A DNA stretch of 64,000 nt from Micrasema longulum. Lineage: Eukaryota; Arthropoda; Insecta; Trichoptera; Brachycentridae. The notes under the pieces were generated by a model that searched no databases, was not told where the DNA came from, and saw only the letters and a list, made by a program, of their open reading frames with translations. Position numbers and translations under genes: made by a program. How positions within the stretch are numbered: the first letter of the stretch is position 1; the number at the start of each line of letters is the position of its first letter. The stretch covers positions 186,001 to 250,000 of the forward strand of contig JAGVSM010000894.1 of the NCBI GenBank assembly GCA_022494885.1, in the 5' to 3' direction. Shown piece after piece: positions 1-10,139 of this stretch.

Positions 1-640
1 GTCAATTTTTTTTACAATCGAACGCCCAAATACTTCATCAATAAGAAAGTTTTACATAAAAAAATTCGTAAGTATATTGGGGTCAAAGCACCAGTAAATG
101 ACTATTGGTTAATAAAACACAATATAATAAAAATTGCTACATGTATCCAGTCAAAAAACTTTTAACACTAGAAACTATGACAAAAGCAGTAGGCGGACAC
201 ATATTTTTAAAAGGAACAAAACTATCAGTTTTGAACTGTGAGTTGTCAAAAGGTAATAGTGCGTCTTCCCGTTATTGTTCTGAGATTGATAGTATTTTTA
301 AAAGGAAAGGTGTGGTAAGTGTTTTATTTGATGCTATTTCTTATGCAATTCTTTGAATATATTCATATTCTAATGTGTTAAGGGTGTTTTATACTGTTAT
401 GATGTAACTAAATTTGAGTATTATTTTTACTGGGGTAGTAGTGGTCATTCACTGGTGATTCTGCTATTTTTTTAGAGTAATATTAATTATAATTGTAATA
501 CTCGTATTTCAATAAAAAAGTAAAAGTACTTATTAAGTAAATTAATTTGCTTATTATTGTTTTCTTTTATTTTGTACGCTTAAAAAATGAAATTTATTAC
601 CTTTAATGTGGATTTCACTACAAGCTGAACCTTAAACGGT
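1..640. other. Unassigned AT-rich sequence with one open frame
   Basis: An open frame of 83 codons runs on the + strand at 105-356 without a family I recognise. A good splice-donor-like GTAAGT lies inside it, near 315-320, so the first part could be a relic exon of a gene or transposon. Nothing upstream or downstream supports a gene model. The rest, 360-640, is AT-rich with no structure I can name. Confidence 0.2.
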
Positions 641-699
641 CATTCGTTAGTGCTTTGACCCTACTAGAAATAAGACTAGAATAAGGCTGTCATGTATCA

Positions 700-915
700 G
701 ATCAGAATACCAAAATTGCATTTTGTATCTTCTTCTTGCGATGCCTTCTCAGGTCCCCCCGACCGCGACGTTGGCGATCACTACAGCGAAAGCATCTTGG
801 TCCTGCGCTACTCTTATATTCCGCAGCCAGGACAACTGCTTTTTGGGTGTACTTACCATAGTGATTCCTGGGAAAATATGACCAGAGTGTTTTCCCCTTG
901 TCTTTTCTGGTGGAT
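700..915 (-). pseudogene. Possible C-terminal remnant of an RTE-like retrotransposon ORF
   Basis: A GC-richer island in AT-rich flanks. On the minus strand it reads openly as a short segment including 'AQDQDAFAVVIANVAVGGT', which resembles the arrangement 'DR.. W/F ... V' seen before the stop codon in C-terminal tails of RTE-type LINE ORFs. The assignment is inference from style only. The opposite strand is also open over 692-943, so frame alone does not decide. Confidence 0.3.
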
Positions 916-1842
916 TTTTCTTTATTTTTATTTATTTACTTAAGTTAGTTAATATTACATTCTATATTAACTAATATATTTACAATTATAACAAATACTT
1001 ATTAAATATTTCTTACATAACTACATTATTACAATAAACATAACATTTTTTTTTTAAATCCGTAAGTTTTCTTTCATTCTTCATACTTTCAGGCATCTCA
1101 TCATACAGTTTTAACCCTTTATACATTAAACTATTTTGTGATTTTGTTTTTTTCTTAAGTGGTAGTCTTATCCTATTTCTATTTCTTGTCCTATATTTAT
1201 GTACATTTCTATTTAATATAATTTCACTTATAAAATACTTTGGCATGAGATTATTAAACACTTTATATATAAATACAAATACATTATACAATAGTCTTTT
1301 CTTTATTCCTATCCAGTTCAATTGTTTTCTCATTTTTTCAACACTATTATATTTGCTTTTTTTTCAGTATAATTCTCATTGCTCTATTTTGTAGTATTTC
1401 AAACTTGTTTATGTCTCCCTCGTTAGCTAAATATAATATAGTAGAGCAATAGTCCCAATGAGGGGCAATTATTGTTTTGTATATAAGTTCTGCACTCTTT
1501 TTATTTATTTTTTTTTCGAATTCTTCCTAGGAAGAAAATCTTTTTTGAAATTTTCTTATGTATATATTCAAAGTGTGATGTTAAATTTAATCTGGAGTCA
1601 AGAATAATTCCTAAGTATTTCATTTCATCAACCCTTTCAATAATTTTACCATCAATGTTTACATTCATTGTTATGCCATGTGCTTTATTACCTATTTCCA
1701 TATATTTTGTTTTACTAACATTTAATTTCAATTTATTTATCTTTAGCCATGACGATATGTTCTGTAGATCTTCATTCAATTTATTAATTGAGTCTTCATA
1801 GTTTTCTCCCGCTATATATATATGGGTATCATCTATATCAGC
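915..1842 (-). pseudogene. 5'-truncated Jockey/CR1-like LINE, RT C-terminal half and 3' tail
   Basis: The minus strand encodes the second half of a reverse transcriptase. It begins with a degenerate catalytic box reading 'DIDDTHIYIAGEN' (the usual F/YADD is altered) near 1795-1842. It continues through 'KLNVSKTKYMEIG' and 'MKYLGIILDSRLN', which are the standard palm/thumb motifs of Jockey and CR1 group elements, and ends in 'EMPESMKNERKLTDLKKK' with a stop at 1013. The frame is broken between about 1334 and 1500. The 3' end is a TTTATTTATTT-rich stretch near 920-940, i.e. a (TAAA)n-type tail. The upstream part of ORF2 is missing, as expected from incomplete target-primed reverse transcription. 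It is nearly identical to the copy at 2532-3078, in inverted orientation. Confidence 0.8.
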
Positions 1843-2085
1843 CGGAGTTACTTTCCCTTGGCTGGTTGGTTTTGGTTTTGAGGCGCCAGAAACTCTCCTT
1901 TCATCATCTCGTTATCTGCTGGGATCACACCGTTATGAGTGTGATCCCATTGCCCAGGATTCGCGAGGTGGACGCTAACGAGTTGGACTAGTCAGTAGTG
2001 TTGCCGATGGAATGCAACTGGGCGTTCGCAGCATTTTATAGAATCACACCCTCCAACGAGATGTGACTCATTGCAATCCTACTGC
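1843..2085. other. Unassigned GC-richer spacer between LINE fragments
   Basis: About 240 bp with balanced base composition, unlike its neighbours. It contains a short inverted pair ('GGGATCACAC' near 1920 and 'GTGTGATCCC' near 1938). No coding family recognised. It may be the body of an undescribed repeat cut by the two flanking LINE pieces. Confidence 0.25.
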
Positions 2086-2334
2086 ATTATGTATAAAGGT
2101 TTTAAAATGTATGAAGAGATGCCTGAATGTTTGAAGAATGAAAATAGTTTTAATGAATTTAAAAAGAAAAGTTATTTTTACTGTAAGATGATGTAAATAT
2201 ATTTATAATTAAAATAACTGTAAATATTACTTTATATACTCATTCGGCACGGGGCACCCCAGTGAGGGAACGTTATCTTTAATGTAAAAAAGTAATACAT
2301 TAATTGTAAAAGAACAAACAAATAAAAAAGGAAA
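2086..2334 (+). pseudogene. LINE 3' end, related subfamily to the 0.9 and 2.5 kb copies
   Basis: The frame 2089-2196 reads 'MYKGFKMYEEMPECLKNE' and then a lysine-rich end and stop. It is clearly homologous to the last 35 codons of the neighbouring LINE copies but diverged from them, so it comes from a different subfamily or an older insertion. The 3' UTR holds a small GC-rich hairpin-like segment ('CGGGGCACCCCAGTG' near 2248-2265) before an A-rich tail ending near 2332. Confidence 0.7.
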
Positions 2335-2344
2335 TCTAGTGGAG

Positions 2345-2525
2345 AAACTTCCGCCTCGTAGTGTAGTGGTTTGTTCGTTTTCTTATCATGTTCGAGGTCC
2401 TGGGTTCGTTACTCGGAGGGTTGACATGAAATCTTCATGATCGTAAAGCACAGTATCGGTGTGGCATTTGCGGAAGAGTGACAGAAAAATCATGTTCAAA
2501 TACATATTAACGAAAATTCCCAGCC
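2345..2525 (+). mobile_element. tRNA-headed SINE (family S1), degenerate
   Basis: It begins 'CCGCCTCGTAGTGTAGTGGT', a tRNA-like box A region, and has a box B-like 'CCTGGGTTCGTTACTCGG' about 50 bp later, then 'GGTTGACATGAAAT', which also follows the head in the S1 copies at 27.1 and 41.4 kb. The body past 2450 is weakly preserved. SINEs of this type are transcribed by RNA polymerase III and mobilised by LINE enzymes. The head is not a functional tRNA because the acceptor arms do not pair. Confidence 0.65.
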
Positions 2526-2531
2526 AAGCTT

Positions 2532-3078
2532 TTGCTTAGATATAAAACAATAATTGCCCCTCATTGGAATTATTGCTCTACTATATTATATTTAGCTAAC
2601 GAGGGAGACATAAACAAGTTTGAAATACTACAAAATAGAGCAATGAGAATTATACTGAAAAAAAGCAAATATAATAGTGTTGAAAAAATGAGAAAACAAT
2701 TGAACTGGATAGGAATAAAGAAAAGACTATTGTATAATGTATTTGTATTTATATATAAAGTGTTTAATAATCTCATGCCAAAGTATTTTATAAGTGAAAT
2801 TATATTAAATAGAAATGTACATAAATATAGGACAAGAAATAGAAATAGGATAAGACTACCACTTAAGAAAAAAACAAAATCACAAAATAGCTTAATGTAT
2901 AAAGGGTTAAAACTGTATGATGAGATGCCTGAAAGTATGAAGAATGAAAGAAAACTTACGGATTTAAAAAAAAAATGTTATGTTTATTGTAATAATGTAG
3001 TTATGTAAAATATATATAGTTAATATACAATGTAATATTAACTAACTTAAGTAAATAAATAAATAAATAAATAAATAG
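2532..3078 (+). pseudogene. 5'-truncated Jockey/CR1-like LINE, intact C-terminal frame and (TAAA)n tail
   Basis: A 158-codon frame (2532-3008) encodes the RT thumb and C-terminal tail: 'IIAPHWNYCSTILYLANEGD', 'EILQNRAMRIIL', and the lysine-rich end. Its last 106 residues match the minus-strand copy at 1013-1333 exactly. The 3' UTR is short and ends in seven or so TAAA units at 3050-3078, a typical LINE tail. Homology with the inverted copy starts at about 2537, which marks the 5' truncation point. No clear target-site duplication could be found by eye. The uninterrupted frame suggests a young insertion or a recent inverted duplication. Confidence 0.85.
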
Positions 3079-3470
3079 ATATGTAAGCCCTGTTTTATCG
3101 ATCAATGTGTACTGAATGCACGTTGCGTTTATCGTAGTTGTTAACCTATTTAAGTAATGATCGAACATAAAGTCGATAAGTTTTACGAGACTGTTCTCGA
3201 TATACAAATAAATATACACAGGCCAACGAAAAATATTTGTCATTTCGATTTAGAAAAATAACAAAATAAAAAAATGCATAAAATGCAAATCAACATAACA
3301 TTTTTTATCACAATACACCACAAACGGATTCTCATTTACTAACACAGTTATTTACAATTACAAGAAAATGACGGAAATTCAAAATTGGAATCCTTCGGTA
3401 AATTTTTATCAATAAAAATCAAACGGATTGCATAAAAAGCGTCTTCGTCTGTGACCTGATTCATATGGCA
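3079..3470. other. AT-rich sequence, nothing recognised
   Basis: No coding, tRNA-like or repeat structure that recurs elsewhere in the window was seen here. Confidence 0.4.
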
Positions 3471-3545
3471 AAACTATTTCACATACTAGAAAACGCCTTA
3501 AAAATATATCAAAATGTTTAAACGTCTTCTTGGACGGACTGATTG
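3470..3545. repeat. Fragment of dispersed repeat family B
   Basis: The stretch 'TATTTCACATACTAG' followed by 'AACGCC' and later 'TCTTGGAC' matches the family B copy at 13800-13880 in the same orientation. Only a short, diverged piece remains. Confidence 0.5.
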
Positions 3546-3754
3546 ATAACGCCGATGATAAATAGTTATTAAGCCAAGGTGTGCTAAGAACCGAATGGCC
3601 AAATAATATTATTTATTATTATAAGCATCATTGACATGTATTTCAACCATTTCTGAATTCTGGTTTATTCCTGAAAAGTCGCATGAGAATTCAATTGCTA
3701 TTTTTTTCTATGGTTAAGTCTACTGTCATGTATCAGAGTTCTCAAATATCAAAG

Positions 3755-3800
3755 TGAAGCCAAATGAAATATTCGGGTAAATCATAAGAACGCAAATATA
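3755..3800 (+). mobile_element. 3' end of SINE family S2
   Basis: The segment reading 'AATATTCGGGTAAATCATAA' then 'GAACGCAAATAT' matches the end of the S2 copy at 34240-34280. The palindromic MITE begins directly after it, so the MITE appears to have landed at or near the SINE tail. Confidence 0.5.
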
Positions 3801-4155
3801 CAGGGTGTTCATTAAACCCTGTCACATCCAAAACCACGATGATCAGTATGAGCAAGAAGACATATTGGCTCATTAAAATAATTTTTTGGAACTGATAAAA
3901 TTTAAAAAAATAATATATAAAAAAAGCAAATGGTTGCTTACTTCTGCAGGGGAGAAACGAGGAGGGGGAGGAGGGAATCTGATACTGCGCCGCGCTCCCC
4001 TCACTTCTCCCGTGCAGTAAGCAACTATTTGTATTTTTTTAAATATTTTTTTAAAATTTGATTTGTTCTAAATATTTTTTTAATATGCTAATATGTCTTC
4101 TTGCCCATACTGATCATTGTGGTTTCGGATGTGACAGGGTTTAAAGAACACCCTG
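3801..4155. mobile_element. Palindromic MITE with TA target duplication (family M1), copy 1
   Basis: The element starts 'CAGGGTGTTCATTAAACCCT' and ends with its inverse ('...GAACACCCTG'). TA lies at both borders (3799-3800 and 4156-4157). The arms match for roughly 170 bp each, so the whole 355 bp unit is one long imperfect palindrome whose centre, near 3960-4010, is GC-rich. TA duplication and CAGGG termini are features of Tc1/mariner-superfamily MITEs; membership is inferred. There is no coding capacity. A second copy lies at 44359-44733. Confidence 0.85.
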
Positions 4156-4825
4156 TATATATTAAAAAAATATATATTTTGCTCGTTTGTAATTAATTCT
4201 GAAGAAGGCATAGTATTTTGCCGAAACTAGTTGGTTATTGAATTATAAAAGATAAAGTGGTACATACAAAAAAACAAAGTTATTTCATTTAAATATATTG
4301 GATTGATGTTCCACAAAGTTAGTGCTTCAGATATTAAAAAAATCTTCTCATTTCTTTAAATTTGGATAAACTCAAAACATTTTTGATATTTTGTGTACTT
4401 TTTACTAAGTCAAGTTCGGTGAAAAATCAATTAAATCAATTCTGATCTATGTTTTGACGGGCAACTTGTAAATATAAGTTTGCGAGGCCACGGATTGTGA
4501 TTAGAATATTTAATACATCGTGTTATATGTAGGTAGACACAGTTTATATTTAAATTATAAACAAAAGCCGAACAACGTGAGAAATAAGTCGGAAAATGAT
4601 AATTAAATAATTGATATTCGTTATCATAATGTAAACATAGTATTGATAATGTTGAAGTGTGGTAAAGAATATTGCCATTTTGTTAAAGAAATTTTTTGTA
4701 TGTATTCATTGAGAATACGGGTAAACAAAAACTGATTAAAATAGCTTCTTTTTATGCTTATTTTTATAAATCAATATATATTTTGAAAAAATTACAAATA
4801 GTAAGAAACGTTGTTTTAACAGCGA
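4156..4825. other. AT-rich spacer with a hammerhead-like motif at about 4195-4232
   Basis: Mostly featureless. Near 4195 the + strand reads 'CTGAAGAAGGCATAG' and then 'TGCCGAAAC'. This fits the hammerhead ribozyme core CUGANGA, a GGCA/TGCC stem II and GAAAC, an arrangement common in Penelope-like elements. The outer stems were not resolved. Confidence 0.35.
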
Positions 4826-5045
4826 ACAAAGTATTGAGACAGATGGTGAGGTTCTTGATAATGTTGGCAAAAAATATCTAGGAGTTTTTATTGACTCCAA
4901 ATTATATTTTACAAAAAATGCTAACTGCAGTATTAAGAAAATTGCAAAGAAGGCATAAACTGGACCTTAAAACCTCTCAGCTGATATTTTAGAGGATTAT
5001 AGTTTCCAACGTTGATTATTGCTCCAGTATTTTTAATTTGTGCAG
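4826..5045 (+). pseudogene. LINE RT fragment with in-frame stops
   Basis: The + strand reads 'GKKYLGVFIDSKLYF' and then 'SIKKIAKKA', followed by degraded sequence matching '...YCSSIF.LC'. These are the RT motifs downstream of the catalytic box in Jockey/CR1-group LINEs (LGV.ID..L.F...I..I..K). At least two stops interrupt it. Flanking LINE sequence is lost on both sides. Confidence 0.7.
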
Positions 5046-5319
5046 AACGAAGTAATAAGAGAACGGACGCAGCTAACTCCGGTGACAACTGTCATCAAGT
5101 GGAGACAATACGGTTGGCTTGGTCATGTACTGGATTTAGAAAAAAAAAATGTATTTTCAAAATCAATGTAATTATTATAGAGAAATGTTTTTATACATAT
5201 TTTTTTTGATAAATTGTTTGAAAATGTATCTTGACAAAAATTCGACATGTCTGACCTTGACAATTGTTACGTCAAAATTCGTGACGGTGTTCTAATTAAA
5301 TTTAAATGGTTACAAACAA

Positions 5320-5650
5320 AGTACATTATCGACAGAATCCAGAAAGGGATGCTGCGATGATTTGGACATGTAGACCGAATGGACAGCGAAAGAACGGCTA
5401 AGGATCTACGATGCGAATGTTGATGGATGTAGAAAACGATGAAGACCGAGAAAGAGATGACACGATCAAGTCCATCAAATACTTGAAGACGGACATGTCA
5501 AAGTAGGAATAATCGGCGTGCGTGCATGAGTAGATGCATGAATGTAGAGGAAGCGAGGTCTGTATGCAAAGACAGAGTGATATGGCGTTCTATCCTCTCT
5601 GCCTACCCCTACGGAGAAACGGCGTGATGGTTTTGTTTGCTGTTTGTTGT
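5320..5650 (+). pseudogene. RTE-like LINE C-terminal remnant
   Basis: Frames on the + strand recover 'FGHVDRMDSERTAKD', a charged linker, 'RCMNVEEARSVCKDRV' and 'AYPYGETA' before a stop near 5626. The same series recurs at 7.6, 34.6 and 55.3 kb, where the frames are clearer. Several frameshifts make it non-functional. The minus-strand frame over the same bases is a shadow. Confidence 0.75.
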
Positions 5651-5944
5651 TTGACAATGTTTAAAACTAACCGAATCGTGACGTATTAGAGGCGTGGCCA
5701 ATGCAATGGACCGTTTTCGCGAGAATTTATAATTATACATTTAGAAATATTTTTTATGCTACCAATAAACCAGAGAATTTATAATTATAAATTTAGAAAT
5801 ATTTTTTGTGCTACTAATAAGTAAAAAAATAATTTTCTACTCGTTGGTATTCCAAAGACCCTTATTCATTTTAAATTGTCTTAAAAAAGTGATATTCTGC
5901 TAATATTTTAAGAAAATCATTTTTTTTATTATTAAAGAAGGTAA

Positions 5945-6020
5945 AAACATGTACAGAAAAATATAAAAGGAAAAATAATGAAACCCACTAAACCGCGAAA
6001 CCGGCTTGTCAGCTGTTAAT
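5945..6020. repeat. Short dispersed repeat C, copy 1
   Basis: The segment reading 'AAACCCACTAAACCGCGAAA' and 'GGCTTGTCA', with upstream 'ATAAAAGGAAAAATAAT', is found inverted at 36509-36580 with few differences. No coding capacity and no clear termini. Class unknown. Confidence 0.6.
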
Positions 6021-6184
6021 TTAAATCAACTAGTTGGTTTAAGCCTTTGCCGTTGCTATAACGAACAATTCTAAAAATACGAATTTGAGCAAATGATATT
6101 ATGAAGATACCTAGATAAAAGTAACATTAAAAAAAATATTTTTTTAATTTTATTTATTTTATTGATTTACCTCAATATTTTGAT

Positions 6185-6315
6185 ATTAGGGCCATTTTCT
6201 TTAAGGCATAAACCGTGTTCGAAAATGGAAAACTATTTTCAGTACGGAGGGGTTCGAACCTCGAACTTTCAGATCCAGAGCTTAAAACACAACTGGACCA
6301 CAACCCGTCTCTATG
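6185..6315 (-). mobile_element. tRNA-headed SINE (family S2), minus strand
   Basis: Read on the minus strand it starts 'GGGTTGTGGTCCAGTTGTG' (box A region), has 'CGAGGTTCGAACCCC' (box B) about 45 bp on, and then a segment resembling 'TCCATTTTC...AATGGCC' as in the copy at 34.1 kb. The tRNA-like part is well preserved; the tail is truncated. Confidence 0.75.
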
Positions 6316-6319
6316 AATC

Positions 6320-7095
6320 TAATAAAATCATTTTTAACAAGCTTAATAATATAATTTAATACCGGATACAATCTAATTTTGACTCGTCGAATATGTGTCA
6401 TTTCTTTGTAGGTAAATGAGACGTCTCTTCTGCAGTTGTAAGAGTAAATATTTAAGGTGAAAAACTTTGTAACTTAATTACGCTTAATCATAATTTTCTA
6501 AGATTTTTTTTTAAACTCGCTGAAGGACGAATTCTTTCAACTAAAATATAGGTCATTTTAAAATGTGTGAACAAAAATACCTTTATATCTTTGCTGAAAT
6601 AAACTACGGTTAAACTGAAATGAAAACACTTGGGGTGATTCCCGAACATTCTGGTTCATATTTTTACTATTCTTTTTTCTTAAATGCACTGTTTGAAACT
6701 AATTATTAATGTCGTAATAAAACTTTCTTTTTCATACAATTCTTTCTCTGTTTTTGATGTGTATTATTATTTATTATTATCTTTTTCTGAAATTGATGTA
6801 TCAAATATTTTTGTGTACCAGATATTATGTTATTATCTTATATAGACTTACTGTTAACTAATTTTTATTATTTGTTTTTTAACAATAAATTGTTGATACC
6901 ATTTTTGTATACTTATAAGTATATGTAACTGTATTTTTTTTTTGTTTGAATTCTTTACAAGTTATTTACAATTTGCTTTTTAATTCAATTACTATTCTTA
7001 TATCCATTTAATTTTTTTTCTATGTAAAGTTGCACTTTTTATTTTGCATGGCAGTGTGCTTTTTATTGTTTCTACATGTATACAAAAAAGCGTTG
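6320..7095. other. AT-rich sequence, nothing recognised
   Basis: Long T-rich runs. No frame, tRNA-like head or recurring repeat could be supported. Confidence 0.35.
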
Positions 7096-7200
7096 TTTAT
7101 CTTTTAAACTTTTACTCACTATGTTTGTACTTACCTGTATATTTTTTGTAAATGCCCCTTGGGCGTATTGTAAAATTAAATAATAAAAATAACAATAATA
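7095..7200 (+). repeat. Probable LINE 3' end
   Basis: The stretch 'GCCCCTTGGGCGTATTGTAA' followed by AATTAAATAATAAAAATAA looks like a LINE 3' terminal hairpin (CCC/GGG pairing) and A-rich tail. No coding part is attached. Confidence 0.35.
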
Positions 7201-7600
7201 TGTATGCATTTTTTTATAAACAGTGGAATCCGGATCTTAGAATCACAATTATTGTTATGGGTTGGTTATTGTTTGTAATCAATCAGTCCTAAAACCACAA
7301 TATATGTAAACATAAAGGCATATTGTGATCACAATTCAAAGTAAAAAAATAATAAATTGGTCCCGACCCTGGGCCCCGATTACAATGGGAAGTTAACAGA
7401 GTTATCTTTGACTGTCTGTAAAAAAAAAACGATATTTGTATAAGAAAATAAGTACATTCGAAAAGTATTTTCGTCGGTAACCTACAATTAAACATGTTTA
7501 AAAGAAAAAAATGTATGCATATTCTGCTTTTCATACAGAAAACTTAATTTTACTTTGTAGATAAAATTGAAGATAAATGTTAACATAAAAAAACAGGAAG
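7200..7600. other. No supported feature
   Basis: AT-rich, with a short GC-richer patch near 7360-7385 that gives no recognisable product. Confidence 0.3.
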
Positions 7601-7604
7601 GAAA

Positions 7605-8020
7605 GTATGCTGAATGCCGTCGAAATGCGATCTCTCGGGCGAATGTGTGGTGAATCTATGTAGGATAGATGCAAATGTTGAGATCCGTACATTATGTAAG
7701 GCTGAGATAAGCACTATCGACAAAATCAAGAAAGGAGCTCTACACTGGTTTGGACATGTAGAGCGAATGGACAGCGAAAGAACGGCTAAGAATATTTACA
7801 AAGTGAATGTTTATAGATGCAGAAATAGAGGAAGACCAAAAAAGACATGGCATGATTAAATCCAACAAATACTTGATGATGGACATGTTGAAAGTCGGAG
7901 TAATCGGCGCTCGTGCATGAGAAGATGTATGAATGTAGAAAAAGCGAGATCTGTATGCAAAGATAAAGTGATGTGGCGTTCTATCCTCTCTGCCCACCCT
8001 TACGGAAAAATGGCGTGATG
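7605..8020 (+). pseudogene. RTE-like LINE C-terminal remnant
   Basis: Begins with 'LNAVEMRSLGRMCG' and continues 'IDKIKKGALHWFGHVERMDS' (open frame 7614-7859), then 'RGRPKKTWHD' and, after frameshifts, the region ending 'KNGVMV' at 8015. 'FGHVERMDSER' and 'RGRP.KTW' are signatures of the tail of this LINE group. It is the same subfamily as 5.3 and 55.3 kb. The RT core is absent. Confidence 0.8.
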
Positions 8021-8109
8021 GTTTGTTTTTATTATTGTTAATAAATTGTGTAAATTATATTTACAGTATTATTTTTACACAGTTTAACATACAGTTATGT
8101 TTGGAGTAT

Positions 8110-8500
8110 GTCCAAATGCAGGTCGTAAGCCCTGTAAACGCCTAGACTTCCATATTCTCCTCTCAAAAATGTTTTTCCTCGCTGATGCTACAAATTTAGA
8201 TCTGAATAACTTCCTAGGGAGGAAATGCTAACAATTAGACAAGCTCAAAACATTGTCGTATTAACTAACTGGTAAAAGAAGAAGTATAAAAATTGGAAAA
8301 TTATTTTCAGGCTTTGCCTAGTAGGTGAATTGGTTCAGCCGGATGAAACTCACCCGCATGATAAAGGTTTCAGCTCTTTCACTTCACAAAAGTCAACAGA
8401 TGGAAGAGTTGAGGAAATGTGGATGTTAAAAACATAGGCAGAATGGTGAAGGTTACACAGTGCGCAAAGTGGCCACTTAAACTTGGAAAACTTAAAACAT
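8110..8500 (+). repeat. Dispersed repeat family B, forward copy
   Basis: Contains the family B blocks in order: 'GTAAGCCCTGTAAACGCC', 'GGGAGGAAATGC', 'CAAGCTCAAAACATTG', 'GCCTAGTAGGTGAATTGG', 'AAAGGTTTCAGCTCTTTCAC' and 'GTGGCCACTTAAAC'. The order shows that the family unit is about 430 bp long and may be entered at different points, as in a former tandem repeat or a foldback. No coding frame. Confidence 0.7.
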
Positions 8501-9750
8501 TTGCAAAATAATCCCAAAAAAAATATAAAAATAATCGAATAACAAAAATTATCGAATTTCAACCCTCTCATCCCCACGTGGTGTACCTTTGGACATTTTT
8601 TTCTCGTATGTAAACAGAGATAGATAAAAAAAATTTCTGTTTCAAATTTAACATTATATTGCTCATAGCATACTTATTTTTAAAATGCTAGAAATAACAC
8701 CCATTTTATTTTATAGTGATTTTCACAAAATATACGTTTTTGTCCACAGGTGCGCACATATGCATGTACCTGTGTACATGGGTGAATAATATTAGTTTTA
8801 ACTTAAAAAAACAATGATTAGTTTTTAAAAAAAAACAATATTAAGAATCGTACATTATCATGAAAAAACACAAATATTTTTTTAATATATTGGTAGACTT
8901 TTTGTTGCAAATAAATTCAATTCACAATAAAATACACGTTTTATGAGTTTGACAGTTTGTATTATTGCCAGCTGATTAAAATGTAATTCCAATATATTTT
9001 TGGATAATTCTTATTAATTATGTTGCCAGTAATATGATGAACCAACTTGCCCCTCCGTGACACAAAGACTTAACTTATTACCGTCAAATGTATAAGTTTT
9101 ATTATTAAATGTACACTGTTAAAATAAGATGGTTAATATTCGTTAAAAAATTGAACCTTGATAAAGAAGCTTGTGTAGCTACGAACCAGGTCGGTAAATA
9201 AATATATATCAAGTGGTTGGAAAGTGTTTTTATTTTAATTTTAATTATACATGATGATGAAATTAACCATTTAAATTATTGTGCGGGGCAGTTTAGCGAA
9301 ACGCCCCAGTTTCCTCGCCTTACACGAATACAAACATATTCAACAACCCAAACGCAATATAAATAAAATTTTATTTTATTATTAGGCGCGCGGAATGACG
9401 TGTAAGTGACGTGCCGAGACCCGAGACAGGACAACGCAAGGTGACGTCACAACTGCCAAGCGATGATTTATATTTCAAATTAAAAATTTAGGTTGCGGTA
9501 TTTTTTGCCGCACAACCTCGGAATAGTTTTCCATGTAATTAAAACGATTATTTGGATAACTGAGAGCAATCAACTGTATTTTTATATTCAAAGAACCTTG
9601 CAGTCTGCAATCAATATAAAGATGACGCCTATCGACGATCAATTTTATGACGAGCGGTATGATTTATAACACGACATTTAGAAGAGGTTTTTTTAATTTA
9701 ACTGATTCCAAACAAAACTTTTTCAAGTTTTAGGTTATTTGTACATATTT
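8500..9750. other. AT-rich sequence with a weak hammerhead-like relic near 9160-9220
   Basis: No genes. At 9160-9220 'CCTTGATAAAGAAGC' and 'GCTACGAACC' lie between inverted ends CTTGAT/ATCAAG, resembling a decayed version of the 4.2 kb hammerhead-like motif. A GC-richer patch at 9385-9450 contains 'GTGACGTGCCGAGACCCGAG' without a recognisable product. Confidence 0.3.
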
Positions 9751-9754
9751 TTTA

Positions 9755-10020
9755 TATCAACAATAATTTGTCACACATGTCCTTCGGTTTTGTCTGATTT
9801 TGACATAACCAGACTTAAGGTTTTGGTTTATCTGATCATCCCAAGTCTTCCTTGGTCGTCTTCTCTGTTCAACCATTCTTTTGTCATCCATTCGTTCTAC
9901 ATGACCAAACCATCTCAGTGACCCTTTCTTAATCTTATCAATTACACTTGCCTCCGATTTGCACTCTCGCCTGATTTCATCTTTCGTAACCCTGTCATAT
10001 GCTGTATTTTGGTGGAAAAT
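9755..10020 (-). pseudogene. RTE-like LINE C-terminal remnant
   Basis: The minus strand reads 'YDRVTKDEIRRECKSEAS', 'IDKIKKGSLRWFGHVERMDD' and 'RRRPRKTWDDQINQNLKSG' in one frame between about 9990 and 9757. It is closest to the 34.6 kb copy (both have IRRECKSE and QIN.NLKSG). It is cut at both ends. Confidence 0.8.
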
Positions 10021-10139
10021 CGGCACAATTAGAGATATTAGATTGTTGTCCATTCAAATAATTAGTTTTTGTATTGCCATTGTCTAACATAAAAACTAGT
10101 CTGATTTTGTGATTCCTTGACTAAAGTTAGTAGTTCTTA

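Noticed and set aside
3801..4155. piggyBac-type MITE
   Set aside because: Flanks are TA, not TTAA, and the termini start CAGGG rather than CCY.
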